Source of the DNA: Anadara kagoshimensis
Lineage: Eukaryota; Mollusca; Bivalvia; Arcoida; Arcidae
Direction of reading: 5' to 3'
Assembly: GCA_021292105.1 (NCBI GenBank)
Contig: CM037870.1
Coordinates: 17,105,087 to 17,169,086 of the forward strand
Length of the DNA: 64,000 nt
In this document: positions 49,701 through 60,080 of the stretch, piece after piece
Position numbering within the stretch: the first letter of the stretch is position 1
Layout of the letters: the number at the start of each line of letters is the position of its first letter
Made by a program: the position numbers and the translations under genes
Notes under the pieces: generated by a model
Told to the model about the DNA's origin: nothing
Databases searched by the model: none
Seen by the model: the letters and a program-made list of their open reading frames with translations, nothing else

Positions 49701-52700
49701 AAATATGTAATTAGATATTGCATAAATTATGTAGAAACAATCGACAAATACAAACAACAGTCATGATTTGTCGATTTCCATTTAATCAGTAGTAGAACAT
49801 TATTTTGTTATATTAGAACCTGACCCCGCATTCACCTAAAGATTTTCCTTGACCTAAATCTGGCAACCTTGCCAATATTTTATGAAAGTACAAATAAAAT
49901 TTTACAGCAAAACTAGAATATAGATGTAATAAGGTTAGAGGGATTTTGAAATCAAAAGCAAACTTACCAATCCATGTCCAAATCACAATTCCAAAGCAAA
50001 GCAAAAACTTTAAAACTGACAAATTAAGTTAAACACGTGAACTTCCACCGTGAAATTGAGGCAAAGGCGTTGCAGAAGGGGTAAACAACTCCTTGAAATT
50101 ACTTAAAACACGCGAACTTTCATCATATAAGTAAGGTCGGATGCTCCGGAAGGGTAAGAACCTCCTGTGTAGCTAGATACTATCGCTACGTGTAAATCGA
50201 TATTGAGAATAAAAAAACATGGAATTAATGAACGACGATGAAATATATCAAGGATATATAACTTTTTAAACGTTATTCCCTGAGGGGAAAATCGTTTTTA
50301 AAAACGATAATATAAAACTGGCTCATACTCGATATTTCGGCTTCAAAAAGACTTTTTCAAGATACTAGATAATTTAAATTGTATTACATCTTGGATAACT
50401 TGGATACATCTTGGTATCCAGGATAACTTTTGATACAGATCCATCATACTTGTCAACACTATTTTAATAACGGCCATGGAATTTTTGAGTGTTATTGTTT
50501 CAAATATGATTGTTTCTAGATACCTAGAGAAGCGTAGTCAGATATTATATTTGTAGCGAAAACTCCAATACATGTATTAGACAATAATTAACGACAAAAC
50601 GATTTAAACATCGAGTCGCAAAACAATGGCACAATCAATTAAAAAGTAAAAATAGACAACGTCAACGACGGCACTCATAAAGATGGTTCTTATATGCAAA
50701 CCTCCTCAAAAATGTTTAATGGCCGCTACTACATTGTTGATAAGTATAATGCCCAAGTATCCAAAATTATATTTGATCTTCTTGACGTCCCATAGTTCCA
50801 TGTTCCTTCTATTCTTCATTTTTGATTTCACACGTAACAGGTGTAGCTAGGAGGTACTTACCTTTCCGGATCACCCGGTCTCACTTCATTGCTGAATGTT
50901 CACGCCCCATAGTTCCATGTTTCTTCTATTCCAAATTTTTGATTTCACACGTGACAGGTGTAGCTAGGAGGTACTCACCGGAACTTGCCTTTCCGGATCA
51001 CCCGGTCTCACTTCATTGTTAGAAACTCACGCGTTTAACTTAATTGCCAGTTTTCAATTTTTAAGAAAAACATCAACGTATTTATTGTTGGTTTAAATTT
51101 TAACTTTATAATTCTATGTACCCGTGTCGTTTTGATGATGATTTTAAGCTTATAACATCTCATATTTTAAGAGATTGATAAGTTAAACCTGTTTTCGAAT
51201 AATTGTTAAACTGTGGCACGGCTTCAGTTTCACAATCGTTCCTTTAATTTACTTGGATTTTTACTAACTTAAATCTTGTAACAATATTTAGGAAAACATT
51301 GCTTTGAAAATTTTGGTTATTTAGATAAGAGGGAAATCAAATTCTACTTATGTTTACATGCTGTAATCAATCCCGGGAAGTTATATAAACACATCATGTA
51401 CTGATACTGAGAAATGATGAAACCAAATTTGGCCAGCGTATCAAAAAAAAGAAAATTAATACAGCACATGTTTTTTTAGTATATACGAGGTGTATAGGAA
51501 TGTGAGAATCGGATAGGGATTACCCTCTGGACAAGACTAATAGGGATTACCCATTAGCTGGAGAGAGAGAGTTGGAGAGCCACTCTATTTCACCAGTCAA
51601 ATGATATTGTTCACCTCTTTATAGTTTTAGAATAAAATTTACTATTACACCATCAACGATTTAGTTGTATTGTTACACAGACTTAAAAAGCGTTGATTAC
51701 AATCTGACATATTTGAAATCTGAATAATGTTGTTAGTTTTCAAATGTTGTGTTGAAGACCATGTTAAGCTTTTTGCGAGTATTTTGTTATTTTGTCGAAA
51801 CTAAATTTTCACTTGTAGTACCATAGATTAATCTCAAAATTGCAAAATTTAAGTTAAGAAAATTGCACTTACGGAATGATTGTGAAATTGTAGTCTGGTT
51901 CATTATATTATATTCTTTCTGAATCCTCAGATTCTGACTTATTTTGTTGATATGTTGTCACTACTAAGTGTTTTCCTTGGTTACAGTAAACACAACCGTA
52001 GTTACAACACCATCATTTAACGAGGATGATTGTCCACATTTACTGAAAATGACGGGAAGGCAATTTTCTAGGACAGGTACAGTGATTGAAAACGGGGTCG
52101 CTAAAGGTAATTTTTTATATTGTTTTTGAATCTTAAGCTAGTTAAAAATGAAAAGCATGTATTTCACAATTTAGTCAGAGTAACCAAGAACAGAGTTATC
52201 AATACAACAAAATAAGTACACAGGACATTAAAATAACAGTTTTAAACACATGAATTATGCCAAAAGCATCCGTAAAACATGAATAAGCTTATGTAATCTT
52301 TTCGCCAGCATTTATACCCTAAGGTCACTTTAATTTAAAATTTCTTCGGCTGTCATCACAGTGTTGTTGATAAGTTTGATGTCTCTGTGTCCAGGATTGC
52401 CCTGGATTTATTTGACGTCCCATAGAACCATGTTCTTTTCACACAATTTTGATGACACAAATGGCAGGTGTAGTAAACAGGAGGTGTTTAACCTTCGGGA
52501 GCACCCGGCCTCACTTCCCTGGTGGAAGTTCACGTATTTAACCAAACTTGTCAGTTCCAAAGTTTTCTCTTTGCTTCTGGATCGTGATTCGGACATGAAC
52601 AAGTATGTTTGTTTTTGATTCTTGTATTAGTCATTATTTTTGACGGTTATATTTGAATTTATTCAATTTACATCTTTTTATAAAATCTAGCTGTAAAATG

Positions 52701-52941
52701 AGTATTCCACGTTTTGACTGAACTTTATAGAACAATATCATAAATTGTCATTTTCTAATTCACAGCGGGAACATATGGTTACTTCAAGGTTCATGATAAG
52801 ATCTACAGCATGGGGACACAGATTGCATCGTACTTCACAGATTACAATCACGACTGTGCTTTGAAATGCGTAAATCACGAACTGTGTGACGAAGTTATCA
52901 TCGTTTCACAGAAGTTGTGTATTCTGTACCAGTCCGTTTGA
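37739..52941 (+). CDS. Secreted C-type-lectin-like protein, five exons, 248 aa
   Basis: Exons: 37739-37790, 47811-47955, 48870-49123, 51987-52106 and 52766-52941 (stop TGA). Phases 1, 2, 1, 1 match at all joins. Exon 1 encodes the signal peptide MCLRWTLVLMCNVCFLA. Residues 21-150 form a C-type lectin-like domain: first Cys at 38/39, WLGL at 72-75, WPDG..PTWTNW near 90-101, and C122, C139 and C147 in the canonical places (C38/39-C147 and C122-C139 expected). The usual EPN/QPD sugar motif is absent (NNQSFPNN there) and WND is replaced by KWVV, so calcium-dependent sugar binding is doubtful. Residues 151-248 add a Thr-rich linker and a second cysteine-bearing region (C166, C221, C225, C231, C242), possibly PAN/apple-like. 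It is extracellular. The weakest step is joining exon 1 across a 10-kb intron. Confidence 0.78.
38020..38215 (-). mobile_element. SINE family 2 copy
   Basis: The minus-strand body words are 'ctcctatgttttcc'-like stretches around 'gaggaaaccggagtatcctaag', 'tggcaagcgaactgacaaacttttcgcac' and 'gtgggattgaaaccgag' (box B-like on the minus strand). It lies early in lectin intron 1. Confidence 0.6.
38870..39990. repeat. 29-bp tandem satellite, about 38 units
   Basis: The unit 'gttgtcatgttctgttttta' plus 'tacgacaaa' repeats head to tail with a 29-bp period (for example CAAAG at 39556, 39585 and 39614). Around 39140-39310 the units alternate (AAGACAAAG...GTGCTGTC then ACGTCAAAG...GTTCTG), giving a 58-bp dimer. 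The unit rarely makes stops, which yields several spurious ORFs (38924-40082). It sits inside intron 1 of the lectin-like gene. Confidence 0.93.
39991..40830. other. Lectin intron 1, no gene seen
   Basis: AT-rich intronic sequence between the 29-bp satellite and a SINE. It has two weakly similar stretches about 'tttccacaaacaaatcaattgttattaaacttaacg' / 'tttccacaacaaacatatttttgtcaatatttt' (40490 and 40725), perhaps an old duplication. Confidence 0.4.
40830..41000 (-). mobile_element. SINE family 2 fragment
   Basis: Minus-strand family words: 'gcttttcatttatatcgagtcggtcagttcatgg', 'gttgagaaaaccgaaatgcc' and 'aactggcaaactttcacactaaac'. Diverged. Confidence 0.5.
41205..41545. repeat. Compound (CAA/CGA/CGG)n trinucleotide array
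   Basis: About 340 bp of CAACAACAACGACGGCAACA-type triplets. It produces long poly-Asn/Thr (plus) and poly-Leu (minus) ORFs that are not genes. It is followed by an (AATA)n run at 41585-41625. Confidence 0.93.
41700..41885 (-). repeat. Inverted relative of the 36524-36790 repeat
   Basis: Contains 'ttactttttgaaagaattcctcagaaattagtagccaatggcgattttggctac', the reverse complement of words at 36610-36690. It could be one half of a larger foldback or simply a dispersed MITE. Confidence 0.6.
41886..43185. other. Lectin intron 1, no gene seen
   Basis: Mixed intronic sequence. The only recognisable piece is a retroelement-tail fragment at about 42812-42845 ('acttccacatgggaagtgaggccgggtgctc'). Confidence 0.4.
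43190..43390 (+). mobile_element. SINE family 2 copy
   Basis: The order 'tctcgaatccccctccaccgacaggtcctaatgtgagacag', 'gtagcttgacgaagggc', 'tttctcgggattcttt' and 'gaatcttgactggggtgtaaaaacac' follows family 2. Diverged. Confidence 0.5.
43770..44024 (-). pseudogene. hAT transposase C-terminal fragment
   Basis: An 84-codon minus-strand ORF containing LYGFYLISANVGKL, then an acidic FQDELSDLGSFDQELQKWLK stretch and EYFPNVTII. This order resembles the linker and start of the C-terminal dimerisation region in hAT (ZMYM/P52rIPK-type) transposases, where 'FPNI..LL' normally precedes LPVTS..ERSFS. The latter motif is missing here, so it is a truncated relic. It lies in lectin intron 1. Confidence 0.5.
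44338..45050. mobile_element. MITE of the CAGTACAGACC family, split by another element
   Basis: Left end 'cacagtacagacctgtcgaaagtttaatactgagct' and right end 'tcagtgttacattttcgaccagcctgtactat'. Internal words (gccgagtc, ctgcactgtctatctctcgctagcc, gacagccaagcttcgattccttttcg) match the copy at 26505-26735. The nested element at 44484-44957 interrupts it. Confidence 0.75.
44484..44957. mobile_element. 474-bp MITE with CAGTGGCGGATCCAG ends
   Basis: CAGTGGCGGATCCAG on the left pairs with CTGGATCCGCGCCTG on the right, with further G-rich/C-rich pairing inside (GGGCGGGGGCAC / GGCTGTGCCCCCG). CTAGC flanks both sides (44479-44483 and 44958-44962), a possible short target duplication. I associate the terminal word with hAT-derived MITEs, though a hAT would normally leave 8 bp. 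Confidence 0.75.
45055..45545. repeat. Degenerate ~137-bp AT-rich tandem repeat
   Basis: 'attacatatacaaatcaaacctttttcgcaaa' at about 45258 recurs as 'attgcatatacaaatcaacttttttcgcaaaa' at about 45395, with 'tttcatttgtg-aataattggat' and 'ttctttcctttggaatat' following at matching distances. More diverged units lie before 45240. Confidence 0.7.
46140..46645 (-). mobile_element. Retroelement 3' end with RT C-terminal remnant
   Basis: Very similar to 59520-60030: 'tccagaagcaaagtaaaac', 'gggaagtgaggccgtgtgctccggaagggtaa', 'acggccataaaacttttgagagccttgataagcc' and 'ggaaagttgacaatagaaaaattaagtcatcacgtttgtcataaag' in the same order. The minus-strand translation gives degraded pieces of the same RT C-terminus (LDKRDDL-like, FMAVI). 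It is 5'-truncated. Confidence 0.75.
46825..47415. mobile_element. MITE of the CAGTACAGACC family with internal 32-bp tandem array
   Basis: A half copy at 46830-46958 is followed by a fuller copy starting 'atacagtacagacctgtcgaaaatttaacactgaac' at 46958. The interior holds about ten 32-bp units ('gagatagaaaacagctgcca' plus 'aaaagctgccaa', with GAGATAG at 47064, 47096, 47128 and 47160). The right end is 'gttaaactttcgacaggtct'. Confidence 0.8.
47411..47671. repeat. 80-bp tandem array containing the MITE terminus
   Basis: CGACAGGTCTGTACTG recurs at 47411, 47491, 47571 and 47651. Each is separated by the same 'ctaacgagggg...atgcgttttgccgattttgcattcattcgtttgcgtt' spacer, giving three exact 80-bp periods. 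It lies only 140 bp before lectin exon 2. Confidence 0.9.
49130..49750. other. Lectin intron 3, diffuse AT-rich repeats
   Basis: 'caaatccttcgataaatattt' style words recur (about 49455, 49530, 49580 and 49690) with 'tgcataaattatg', suggesting an old, degenerate tandem repeat. No gene is seen. Confidence 0.4.
49985..50270 (-). mobile_element. Retroelement 3' tail, rearranged
   Basis: 'attccaaagcaaagcaaaaac', 'acacgtgaacttccaccgtg', then again 'aacacgcgaactttcatca' and 'ggtcggatgctccggaagggtaag' and 'acatggaattaatgaacgacg'. The middle of the tail is duplicated. Confidence 0.55.
50780..51060 (+). mobile_element. Retroelement 3' tail with 117-bp internal duplication
   Basis: CATAGTTCCATGTT...TTTTTGATTTCACACGT...AGGTGTAGCTAGGAGGTACT...TCCGGATCACCCGGTCTCAC occurs twice (starting 50791 and 50908). 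It is the plus-oriented tail of the same family. Confidence 0.7.
51217..51895. mobile_element. Possible MITE with TTTCACAATC-TTCC ends
   Basis: The left TTTCACAATCGTTCC and the right GGAATGATTGTGAAAT are inverted. A relative of the left end occurs at 22445-22465 and 22803-22825 ('acaatcattcctt'). No ORF is present. It lies in lectin intron 3. Confidence 0.5.
52345..52625 (+). mobile_element. Retroelement 3' tail
   Basis: Starts at the very end of the RT coding part ('gctgtcatcacagtgttgttgataagtttgatg') and runs through 'tgacgtcccatagaaccatgttc' and 'gagcacccggcctcacttccctggtggaagttcacg' to 'ggatcgtgattcggacatgaac'. It lies in lectin intron 4, just before exon 5. Confidence 0.7.
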
Positions 52942-54448
52942 TAAGAGGAGCATAATTTTGGCTTGTTGGGAATGAACAATTCAGTAATTGTTTCTCTAAC
53001 GGGCACTCATCAGTCATGGAACCATTAAAAGTGGTTTTCAACTTTGAACAGATTTAAAAAAAAGTTACGGAACAAATGCTATCATGTATCAACCAGCATC
53101 AATGTATTTTTCTGTCTCTTACATGATATGAAAGTAGATATATTGCTTAACTGACAACCCAGGATACTTGGGAGGTTTTTCTTGCGGTTTTCAAAAAGTT
53201 CCACTGTTATTCTTTTATGTTACAAAAATGTGTTTGATAGTTTGTTTGTTGATTGCTATTCTATTGCCTGAAGATTCTGAAAAAAAGTTTGATGAACTAT
53301 AACCATCGCATATAATGCAACTTAATAGATTCCAATCTCTAGTTTCATTGAAGCTGTTCATCCAGTCATAAATAATAAAACTTACAAGGCCTTTATAGTC
53401 TGTTATAGGGTATTGTAAGGTATGGAACAAAACTGGATTTTTCTGGTTGAAAAGTGACTGAACTAAATACTTTGTTTAAAGGATGCTAGTAATTATTAAG
53501 TATTATCGTTACAATTTTGTTTGAAATATATACATATAAATCTTATTATATACATCTTTTTCCAGTTGCATAATTTAGTTCTGTTAATGTTTTTTATGAA
53601 TTTAAATTTTTTCAAGAATTATGTTCTTTTGTTGCTTAATATTTAAAATAAAATGCACAATTGTTAACCGACAACATTGTTATGTATTCATTAAAAAAAA
53701 TTCTATAGAGAAAATTATTTATACTCAATTATTTTTGTATAAAAGAATGAAGGGAAAACAGATGACAACATTATTATAACAATACCAATAGACTATTAAT
53801 GAATTCCAGTACCGTGAAATCATTAATTTTTGTGGTATGCAATTTTTCGTGACCCTGAGATAAAGAATTAGCTAGGGGATAAATTTGTAATCTGTGGGTA
53901 ATGTTGAAGGTAAGTTTGTCAAATGTACTATTTCAATGACATGTAAATTCGTGGATCTGCATGTCAACGGTCACAGCAAAAACTAGAACTGTCTCGAGAA
54001 CCAAATATTCCCGCTCCAACATCTTATGTTTTCCCACGACCTTGACCTTCAATATAACCTTGGTTCAAGGTCATGACACACCTTTAGACCATGAAGATCA
54101 TTCGTGTAAAGTTTTATGACTGTCCTCCAAAGCAGCTATGAGATATGGCCTAGACACGTTTTTATACGGACAGACAGACATGATTATTCCTATTTACCCC
54201 CTCAAACTAGTTTGCGGGGGGGGGGGGGGTTATAATTAGGACACGACGAAAATTAATAAAAAAAATAGTGCATTAAATTTTGAATCGAAATAGAAACATT
54301 GGAGACGATCATAAAGTAATTTGTCCCACTTTTGTTTCTTTTAAAAAGTGACATAAGTATTGCTCATGATCATTATGCATAAGTTATTATATATTCTTTA
54401 AACATTAGTCTCGCTCCGTTACTTTGACATAAAATCCAAAAATCATCT
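52942..54448. other. Region between convergent lectin and ependymin genes
   Basis: AT-rich. AATAAAA near 53648 is a candidate polyadenylation signal for the lectin transcript. The stretch 53940-54240 ('gaccttgaccttcaatataaccttggttcaaggtcatgac', then 'acggacagacagacatgattattcc' and a G-run at 54218-54230) is a dispersed repeat related to 30650-30880. Confidence 0.5.
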
Positions 54449-57400
54449 TCAATGTCCAAGGAATGCAGAAAGAATTCTTTTACCTGGTGTCATTAATTTT
54501 TTCTGAAAAGAGATTTGAAAAATATGTGTTAGAAAATGTATTGAAAATTAGCTTAAGAGTACTGAAAACAAATGGAATAATAATCACTTATTTATCAATT
54601 AATTAGTGTTTATCAGATAACAAACATACTAGTCCAAAACAAACATACTTATCCGTGTCCGAATCACAATCCAGAAGCAAAGTAAAAACGTTGGAACTGA
54701 CAAGTCGGGTTAGACACGTGAACTTCCACCACGGAAGTGGGGCCAGGTGCTCCACGAGGGTAAGCACCTCCTGTTTAGTTAGTCAAAGTAAAAACCACAA
54801 TGCAAGAAAGTAAAAACTTTTGAACCGACAAATTAAGTGAAGCGTGTCTTTATAAAGTGCATATATTCATACTCTGCAGTCAGTAACGGTCACCATTCAT
54901 TAACAAGTTCGACAAAATCCATAACCCAACCACAATAAAAAACAAAGCAATAACGCCGAACTTGGCAAATTAGATTCCACCAAAGAAGTGGGACAGTGTG
55001 TCCCAGAAGGGCAAGTGCCCCCTGTCTAGTTAGCTACACACGCCACGTGTTAAATCGAAATTAAGAATGAAAGGAACATGGAACTATGGGACGTTAATAT
55101 ATATATCAACAATATTGTGATGACAGCCATAAAACTTCTAGAGGGGCTTGATAATTCTGGGCTTGCAATATCCCTGGGTCAATAATATATAGAATCCCGA
55201 AATAGGAACAAACTAACAAAATCAATCAAATTTTCCAGATTGAAGATGTGGAAAATCTTAATTAAGAAGAGGTATATTTCTGTTTAAGTTTGCATTTTAC
55301 CTTCTATTCTGTCGATGTTAGCTATAAACGGGAAGCATGCTGCTTTCAAATAAATTGGTGACTCGGGGATATTACAACTTTTGGCTTATCAACGGTCGTC
55401 ATCAAAATATTATAGTTCCATTCTCCGTTCATTCTAATTATGATTTCACAGGCAGGGAGTGAAGTTAACTAGACAGGAATAGACGGGAATTGGCTACCCT
55501 TCGGGAGTACTCAGTTCTCCACAGTGTTTTATTCTATTTGCTGTATTTACTAGTTTTAGTTTCCAAACTTTTACTCAGCAATTTCAGCGCCGATCGGGAA
55601 GTTTGTGGTTAATCAATACAGAGAAACATACGATTTTATGTTTTACTGCACATGATACCACAGCTTGAATATGGCAAATATCTTTAAATTTTGTATTGTT
55701 GGCTGTGGTTTTAAAAGATCGGTTAAAACAAACACCAAACCACATTAATCAAAGCACTGAAAACTTTTGACATTGTCATTACTTTTATGTCTGCACAGTT
55801 TAAAGAGTTTGATAATCTGCATCTTGACATGGTTTCATCTTATAACATTTGTTTGGTTTGGTTTTTTGAAAATATGATTGCTATCAAATGCATATGGTTC
55901 AATTTCTGTTTTCTCTTACCTCTGCTGGTTGTATTTCGACGTTCTTGCAGGATGCTGGAACATTAAAAACAGATGGATCATGAATACCTAGACTCACATC
56001 TAGCGGCTCTAAGGCTATCATGGTGCCACCTCCCAATGGTTCAGGGTTTGTGTGGTAAATGACATGTAGTGGAATGCAGGAATCTGAAAATGTTGAGAGA
56101 TAAAACGTCTAATTAAACATAAACATAACGGTCCATGTACAAATCATAAACTAAAACAGCAAAGTAAAAACTTTGAAAACAAATTAGTTAAATACGCGAA
56201 CTTCAATCAGGGAATTGAGACTTGGTGCTCCGGGTGGGTAATCACATACGCAACATACAAACATATCGGTCCATCCAAAATCACTATCACCCAATATCCA
56301 AAGGCTTAGAGAAATTTTGAAACTAGCAAATAAAGTAAACACTTGATCTTTTACCAGAACAATTTCTAAAAATGAGTTTAGCAGATCGTGCAACTAATGT
56401 GTTTCAATTTGAATGGAAACGTTTATCTAGTCAGCCATAATAAAATCTCCAATAATTATCTGGAAAATTAGCTTTGCATACCCTTCACAAATAAGCTTTT
56501 GGTTCATGATCAAGTTTTCAATATGATATAAAGCGAATCAACACAAGCAACTAGACGTCCCTAGCAATGCAGTTTAAGCGGTTTGGAAAAGAACAAAATA
56601 GAACCAAGTTATTCTGTCACATACGTTACCTGTTAAAACTGTCGCTGACATGTGTCCTTCTAGTGGTCTGGGAGACGGGTATTCATAACTAGACGTATGT
56701 AGATTACCGTTATCTAGTGTACCTTTCATCATTAGCTTAGCGTTATCTGAAACAGTTTAGTGTGCTTCATATATTTTCACTGGAACAAGTTCAAATAAAT
56801 ATGTTATCTATTCTATTAAAAACAAATCATTATTTGCAAATGACTAAAATACATTTGTACAGGATGTTTCATAAATTATGCAACAATTTCAAATGAATAC
56901 AAATTTCTTTATTTTTTATAACAATTTCGCAATTATGCTTTTTGATACTTTTTCCCCCGAAGATAGATATCACGAATCTGAATAAAAACAAAATAACTAT
57001 ATGTTGGTGTTAATATAAAACAAACATACTAATCCATGTCCGAATCACAATCCAGAAGCAAAGTAAAAAAACTTTGGAACTGACAAGTTAGGTTAGACAC
57101 GTGAACTTCCACCAGGGAAGTGAGGAAAGAGTTTTTACCAATTTGTTGTTTTTCTTGGTCAAATCAATGAGAAAAAATTTTTGTTAAAAATTGTGCTTTT
57201 ACGATATTTTAGAACAATACGATTTTATTTAATTACACCTTTTTGTCGGACAAATGATTGTAAACATGCATATCAATGAAAACCTAAAGTATATTGCAGA
57301 TAGTGGATTATTTTATTTATTGACAAATATGAAATAGAATTTTTAAAATACCTGGAACACACTGTTTGGTCATATTTGAACCTAGTTTAGTTTTTTGACA

Positions 57401-58618
57401 TGTTCCGCCTGATACTTGGTACTCTATACCCTGAAATGTAACGAATGACAAAAACACAATAGCGAAGTAAAGGCTTTGGAAACTAGAAAATTAACTTATA
57501 CATGACTTCCACTAGGAAAGTGAGGCTGGATGTCCCGTTGCTACCAATTGGAATTGAACAAAATTAACTTTAGAATTGTAGATTTCAGTTGGGGTAGTTA
57601 CTAGTATGAGAGAGTTTGCTAGTTCGTTTACCAACGATAGTCGGTTTTCTTATGACATTACGGTTACCCCAACAAACATGACCACAATGATATAAGTGAA
57701 AGAATCTTGAATAAGTATAAATATAAATTTTAGCTGTCTTTTTAATATTAGACAGCTGCGATTTTCTGTATTTTATATTTTTGCTTCTCATTAAAATAAT
57801 TTGACATCCAAATGCAAAAACTTAAAAACATCAAAATATCCTAGAAGATATTTTCTCCTCACCTTAGATAGTTACAATAATTTTGAACATTTTTACTTCA
57901 TATATAACATATTAAACATGCTTAAAATAAAATAAAGTTGTCTGCAAAATGATGTTATTTTTCTGAATATTGAATAATATGGAGGATTTTATAGAAACCC
58001 AAAGCAAAATTATATGCACCTACCAACAGGAAAATGCTACAACAGAGAAAACTAGCTAAAAAGAAAAATCAAAGCATAAAATTGAAGACAACAATGAAAC
58101 AACAAAAAGAACTAGCTAGAGAAAAACACAATAAAATCATCGATTAAAAAACCTGCTGATTTTGAAGGGATTCAAAATATCTCGTTTTTTGCTATACCGT
58201 TTTTAAACCAATCGCACCTAAATACAAAAACATAATCTTTTTACACAATCAGTGAACCACATTTAAAATTTAAAAAGGACACAATGTCACAGACTGAATA
58301 ATTGAGCAATTGTTTGGCTACCTTTTTATAGTCGTAGAGATACAATCCGTTATCTGGAACGGGATGCGGAAAATGTGGCGAATATACCGTGCCATTTAAA
58401 TACATATACAGACGTTGATTTTTATAGTCATAGGAAAGCTTGATTGTTCCATTAATGTCCGAGTAAGCCGCATGGGGTGGATCTATAAACACATTTCCAT
58501 AATCGAAATATAAGAATGCATCCCATTGGTCAGGTGCACAGCAAATGCTATCAGACGTTCTGTAAAACAGCTGAAGAGTCAAAACCACAATAAAGACACT
58601 AATTATAAACTTGATCAT
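54449..58618 (-). CDS. Ependymin-related secreted protein, five exons, 236 aa
   Basis: Exons on the minus strand: 58618-58322, 57430-57352, 56746-56630, 56083-55920 and 54502-54449 (stop TGA). Lengths 297, 79, 117, 164 and 54 nt keep the frame. The start is chosen because MIKFIISVFIVVLTLQLFYR is a good signal peptide. Ependymin-type marks are ICCAPDQWD (C26/C27), YDYKNQRLYMY, LYDYKKGIEYQV, C110 and C123 (TKQCVP), SCIPLHVIYH (C167), and GIHDPSVFNVPASC (C210). NGT and NMT sequons are present. The length fits the family (about 200-230 aa). Ependymin-related proteins are secreted, calcium-linked glycoproteins, common in molluscs; the exact ligand is unknown. The last exon adds KKLMTPGKRILSAFLGH. 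If the 55920 donor is skipped, the frame ends after VRENRN instead. Confidence 0.85.
54640..54790 (-). mobile_element. Retroelement 3' tail fragment
   Basis: 'tccgtgtccgaatcacaatccagaagcaaagtaaaaacg' to 'gtaagcacctcctgtttagtta'. It lies in the last intron of the ependymin-related gene, close to the terminal exon. Confidence 0.7.
54900..55200 (-). mobile_element. Retroelement 3' tail fragment
   Basis: 'caaagaagtgggacagtgtgtcccagaaggg', 'ctagttagctacacacgccacgtg' and 'aggaacatggaactatgggacgtta', then 'caacaatattgtgatgacagcc' and 'ttgataattctgggcttgcaatatccctgggtcaa', so it includes the last part of the RT region, degraded. Confidence 0.6.
55385..55600 (+). mobile_element. Old retroelement tail in opposite orientation
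   Basis: 'caacggtcgtcatcaaaatattatagttccattctccgttc' and 'atttcacaggcagggagtgaag', then 'gctacccttcgggagtactcagtt'. Strongly diverged. Confidence 0.45.
57020..57130 (-). mobile_element. Short retroelement 3' tail
   Basis: 'aaacaaacatactaatccatgtccgaatcacaatccagaagc' through 'gacacgtgaacttccaccagggaagtgagg', only the last ~110 bp. It lies in intron 2 of the ependymin-related gene. Confidence 0.75.
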
Positions 58619-59515
58619 CCTTAAAATTATTTAAATATGTGGTTAAAACGTGCATAACAATTATCTGTCCAGAGTTATCTGAAAATCCCACATTTATTTG
58701 TTTAAGATAATATTTGATAAAGCAGCAACAAGTCTAGTATAGACAGTTTTAACCAAATTAAAGCTCATTATAAATTTTATATTCACATTCATTCTATAAA
58801 CCTTTTTTTGAGACAAAATGTAATTATTTGGGTATGATTACCATTGAGCCTGGACGTCGCTGTTTTTTGCTGGTGCATTTATTCATGTAACGTAATATAT
58901 TGACTGTTCCAAGGAGTGAACACGCAAGTCGATAGAATTAAAAAAACTGAAATGAGATTTTTAAGAAAAGCAAAATGAAATATAATCACTGATCTGTTTA
59001 TTTGAGTTTTAGTGTTATAACGAGCATTATTTAGTTTGCTTTGCATGGCAATAGAAGTTAAAGCACTATAAACGTCATTTCAAGACATATCAATGGTTAA
59101 ATGAACCACTAGCAGGAGAACTTTTGTTTAGCAAAAGACTCCTTGAAGGAATGGTATAGAGTGCATAGGTTAGAATAACACTCGTGCTTATCCGCGAAAG
59201 CTTATCAATATGGTTGTCCATGTCGATGGTTTTCTACGAAACTTACACCCAAATTCCAAGCTTCTGTATTGGATAAATAATCTTGCCCAGGATGTAAAAC
59301 AAAGTTATTAAACTCGCTCTTTCTTGAATAGTTTTAGAACTATCTACCTACAAGGAATATCATTATTGATTTTCATTTCAAACTTGTCCCAGTTTCACGT
59401 CCGTACCCGTCTTAACCAAGATTTTCGTTAACGTAAATCTTAAATTTTGTTTTCAAGATATTCATAAATTTAAGGTGTCATTTTTAAGATCACCCCAAGT
59501 TCATTACACCTTCAT
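58619..59515. other. 5' flank of the ependymin-related gene
   Basis: Presumed promoter side of the minus-strand gene. No TATA or initiator can be chosen with confidence. The end of the region (59390-59520, 'tcttaaccaagattttcgttaacgtaaatcttaaattttg') resembles the AT-rich repeat around 22440-22830. Confidence 0.35.
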
Positions 59516-59519
59516 TCTA

Positions 59520-60080
59520 ATCAAAAACAAACATACTAATCCATGTCCGAATCACAATCCAGCAGCAAAGTAAAAACTTTGGAACTGACAAGTTAGGTTA
59601 GACACGTGAACGTCCACCAGGGAAGTGAGGCCGTATGCTCCGGAAGGGTAAGCACCTCCTGTTTAGCTAGCTACACCCGCCACGTGTGTAATCAAAATTG
59701 TGTGAAAGGAACATGGAACTATAATACGTCAAATATATCCAGGGCAATCCTGGACACAGTAGCATCAAACTTATCAACAATACTATGATGACGGCCATAA
59801 AACTTTTTGAGGGCCTTGATAAGCCTAGGCTTGCAATATCCCTGAGTCAACAATTTATTTGCAAGCAGTCTACTTCGTTGTGCAAAGATCCCGTAGTGGG
59901 AACAAAGTCTACCATAGCGTATTAATTGGGAAACAAATACACCATAAGCAGGAGAAGCAGGTATATTGCTGCATAGAAAAGGAAAGTTGACAATAGAAAA
60001 ATTGAAGTCATCACGTTTGTCATAAAGTTTCAAATGTAGCCTTTCGTGTGCGCCATAATGCAGGTACAAGTCTAAATATT
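59520..60080 (-). pseudogene. Retroelement: RT C-terminal part and 3' tail
   Basis: Minus-strand ORF 60069-59719 contains LKLYDKRDDFNFSIVNFPFL, CSNIPASPAYGVFVSQLIRY and IKALKKFYGRHHSIVDKFD, the C-terminal part of a reverse transcriptase whose YIDD core lies at 60700-61200. Below 59719 is the noncoding tail (to about 59525, ending in 'tagtatgtttgtttttgatt' on the minus strand). The tail is the parent pattern of many other copies in the window. The clade is uncertain (Penelope-like or another non-LTR group). Confidence 0.75.

Noticed and set aside
55896..55919. Stop codon after VRENRN as the normal end of the ependymin-related protein
   Set aside because: The GTAAGA donor at 55919 is strong, and a phase-matched terminal exon with a paralogous counterpart exists; read-through is kept only as an alternative isoform.
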